Positions 52,902 to 53,044 of a stretch of 53,044 bases of DNA are shown here, piece after piece. Numbering within the stretch: the first letter of the stretch is position 1; each line of letters opens with the position of its first letter. Made by a program: the position numbers and the translations under genes. The notes below the pieces were generated by a model. That model made no database searches and was not told the DNA's origin. It worked only from the letters and a program-made list of their open reading frames with translations. Origin of the DNA: Phycisphaerales bacterium (GTDB lineage: Bacteria; Planctomycetota; Phycisphaerae; Phycisphaerales; UBA1924); contig JAJDCZ010000039.1 in the NCBI GenBank assembly GCA_029260555.1, forward strand, positions 1-53,044, given 5' to 3'.

Positions 52902-53044
52902 GCACTAGCAGGCCGCTAAACAACTCGATCTCGCAGCCGGTTCTTTGTGTTTTCGGGCTCTTTTTCGTTCAGGCCGCGTGATCCCCTGCGACTCTCCGGC
53001 CCTGATCGAGCGGATCACACGCGGAGTCGCCGCGATTCTCACTT
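52902..53044. other. Window edge: DNA unlike cas3, possibly an insertion-sequence end
   Basis: The bases where the Cas3 helicase code should be instead hold stops in all minus frames and near-palindromic stretches (CCGCGTGATCC ... GGATCACACGCGG, 52974-53029). That dyad and the abrupt loss of cas3 suggest a mobile-element terminus, but no transposase is visible. Confidence 0.35.

Noticed and set aside
49500..53044. CRISPR array near the cas3 fragment
   Set aside because: No regularly spaced 25-40 base repeats are visible; the repeated words there belong to WD40 coding repeats.

Overview
The window reads as chromosomal DNA of a planctomycete, most likely class Phycisphaerae. Evidence: two secreted proteins end in the same paired Ca-binding (dockerin-like) module of the NGDGVIDVLDFFAF type. 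There is also a PEP-CTERM-like protein with a PAPAS...RRRR tail, a DUF1573-rhodanese-MauE cluster, a WD40/TPR tail of the kind found on planctomycete Ser/Thr kinases, and a Gram-negative type outer membrane toolkit (TonB-dependent receptor, PagL-like lipid A deacylase). This is inference; no 16S gene is present.

Layout. 1-1.0 kb: nested, decayed transposase remnants (an IS630-type piece inside an IS5/IS1182-like one). 1.2-8.3 kb: an AT-richer block with a hybrid histidine kinase and an HD-GYP response regulator (minus strand), divergent from a TonB-dependent receptor and a periplasmic binding protein (plus strand). Together they look like one uptake and sensing unit. 8.8-19.5 kb: secreted M64 peptidase, an HNH-like zinc protein, mnmG, a GNAT acetyltransferase, a polyprenyl glycosylphosphotransferase, a type II DnaJ, a ferredoxin, a small membrane protein and a seven-repeat FG-GAP protein. 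19.5-25 kb: free-Met-sulfoxide-reductase-like GAF protein, rpsR, the MauE/rhodanese/DUF1573 operon, Glu/Leu dehydrogenase and a small membrane protein.

25-34.4 kb: the best-defined system, a complete cbb3 cytochrome oxidase operon on the minus strand. Its order is ccoNO (fused), ccoQ, a one-heme ccoP, ccoG, ccoH, a TauE/SafE-like membrane protein, ccoI, ccoS and an Rrf2 regulator, with many 4-base ATGA overlaps. The promoter region has a perfect TATAAT box and two inverted repeats. 34.7-38.4 kb: translation genes rpsP, trmD, rplS and rpsT, an oxidoreductase and tRNA-Arg(ACG), with clear intrinsic terminators. 38.4-49.5 kb: CPBP protease, tRNA-Glu(CTC), an Hpt + response-regulator/GGDEF pair, PagL-like protein, SlyX, gpmI, ald, a large planctomycete hypothetical protein, trxB and a PEP-CTERM-like protein.

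49.5-53.0 kb: a wreck of a defence locus. It holds the HD-nuclease end of a type I-G (I-U) Cas3 without its helicase, and a truncated overlapping cas gene fused head-on to the C-terminal half of a WD40/TPR protein. I see no CRISPR array. No wholly new system is evident. The most useful leads are the cas/WD40 fusion, the cbb3 promoter dyads with the cysteine-poor Rrf2 protein, and the AT-rich receptor/kinase block. Composition statements are by eye, not computed.
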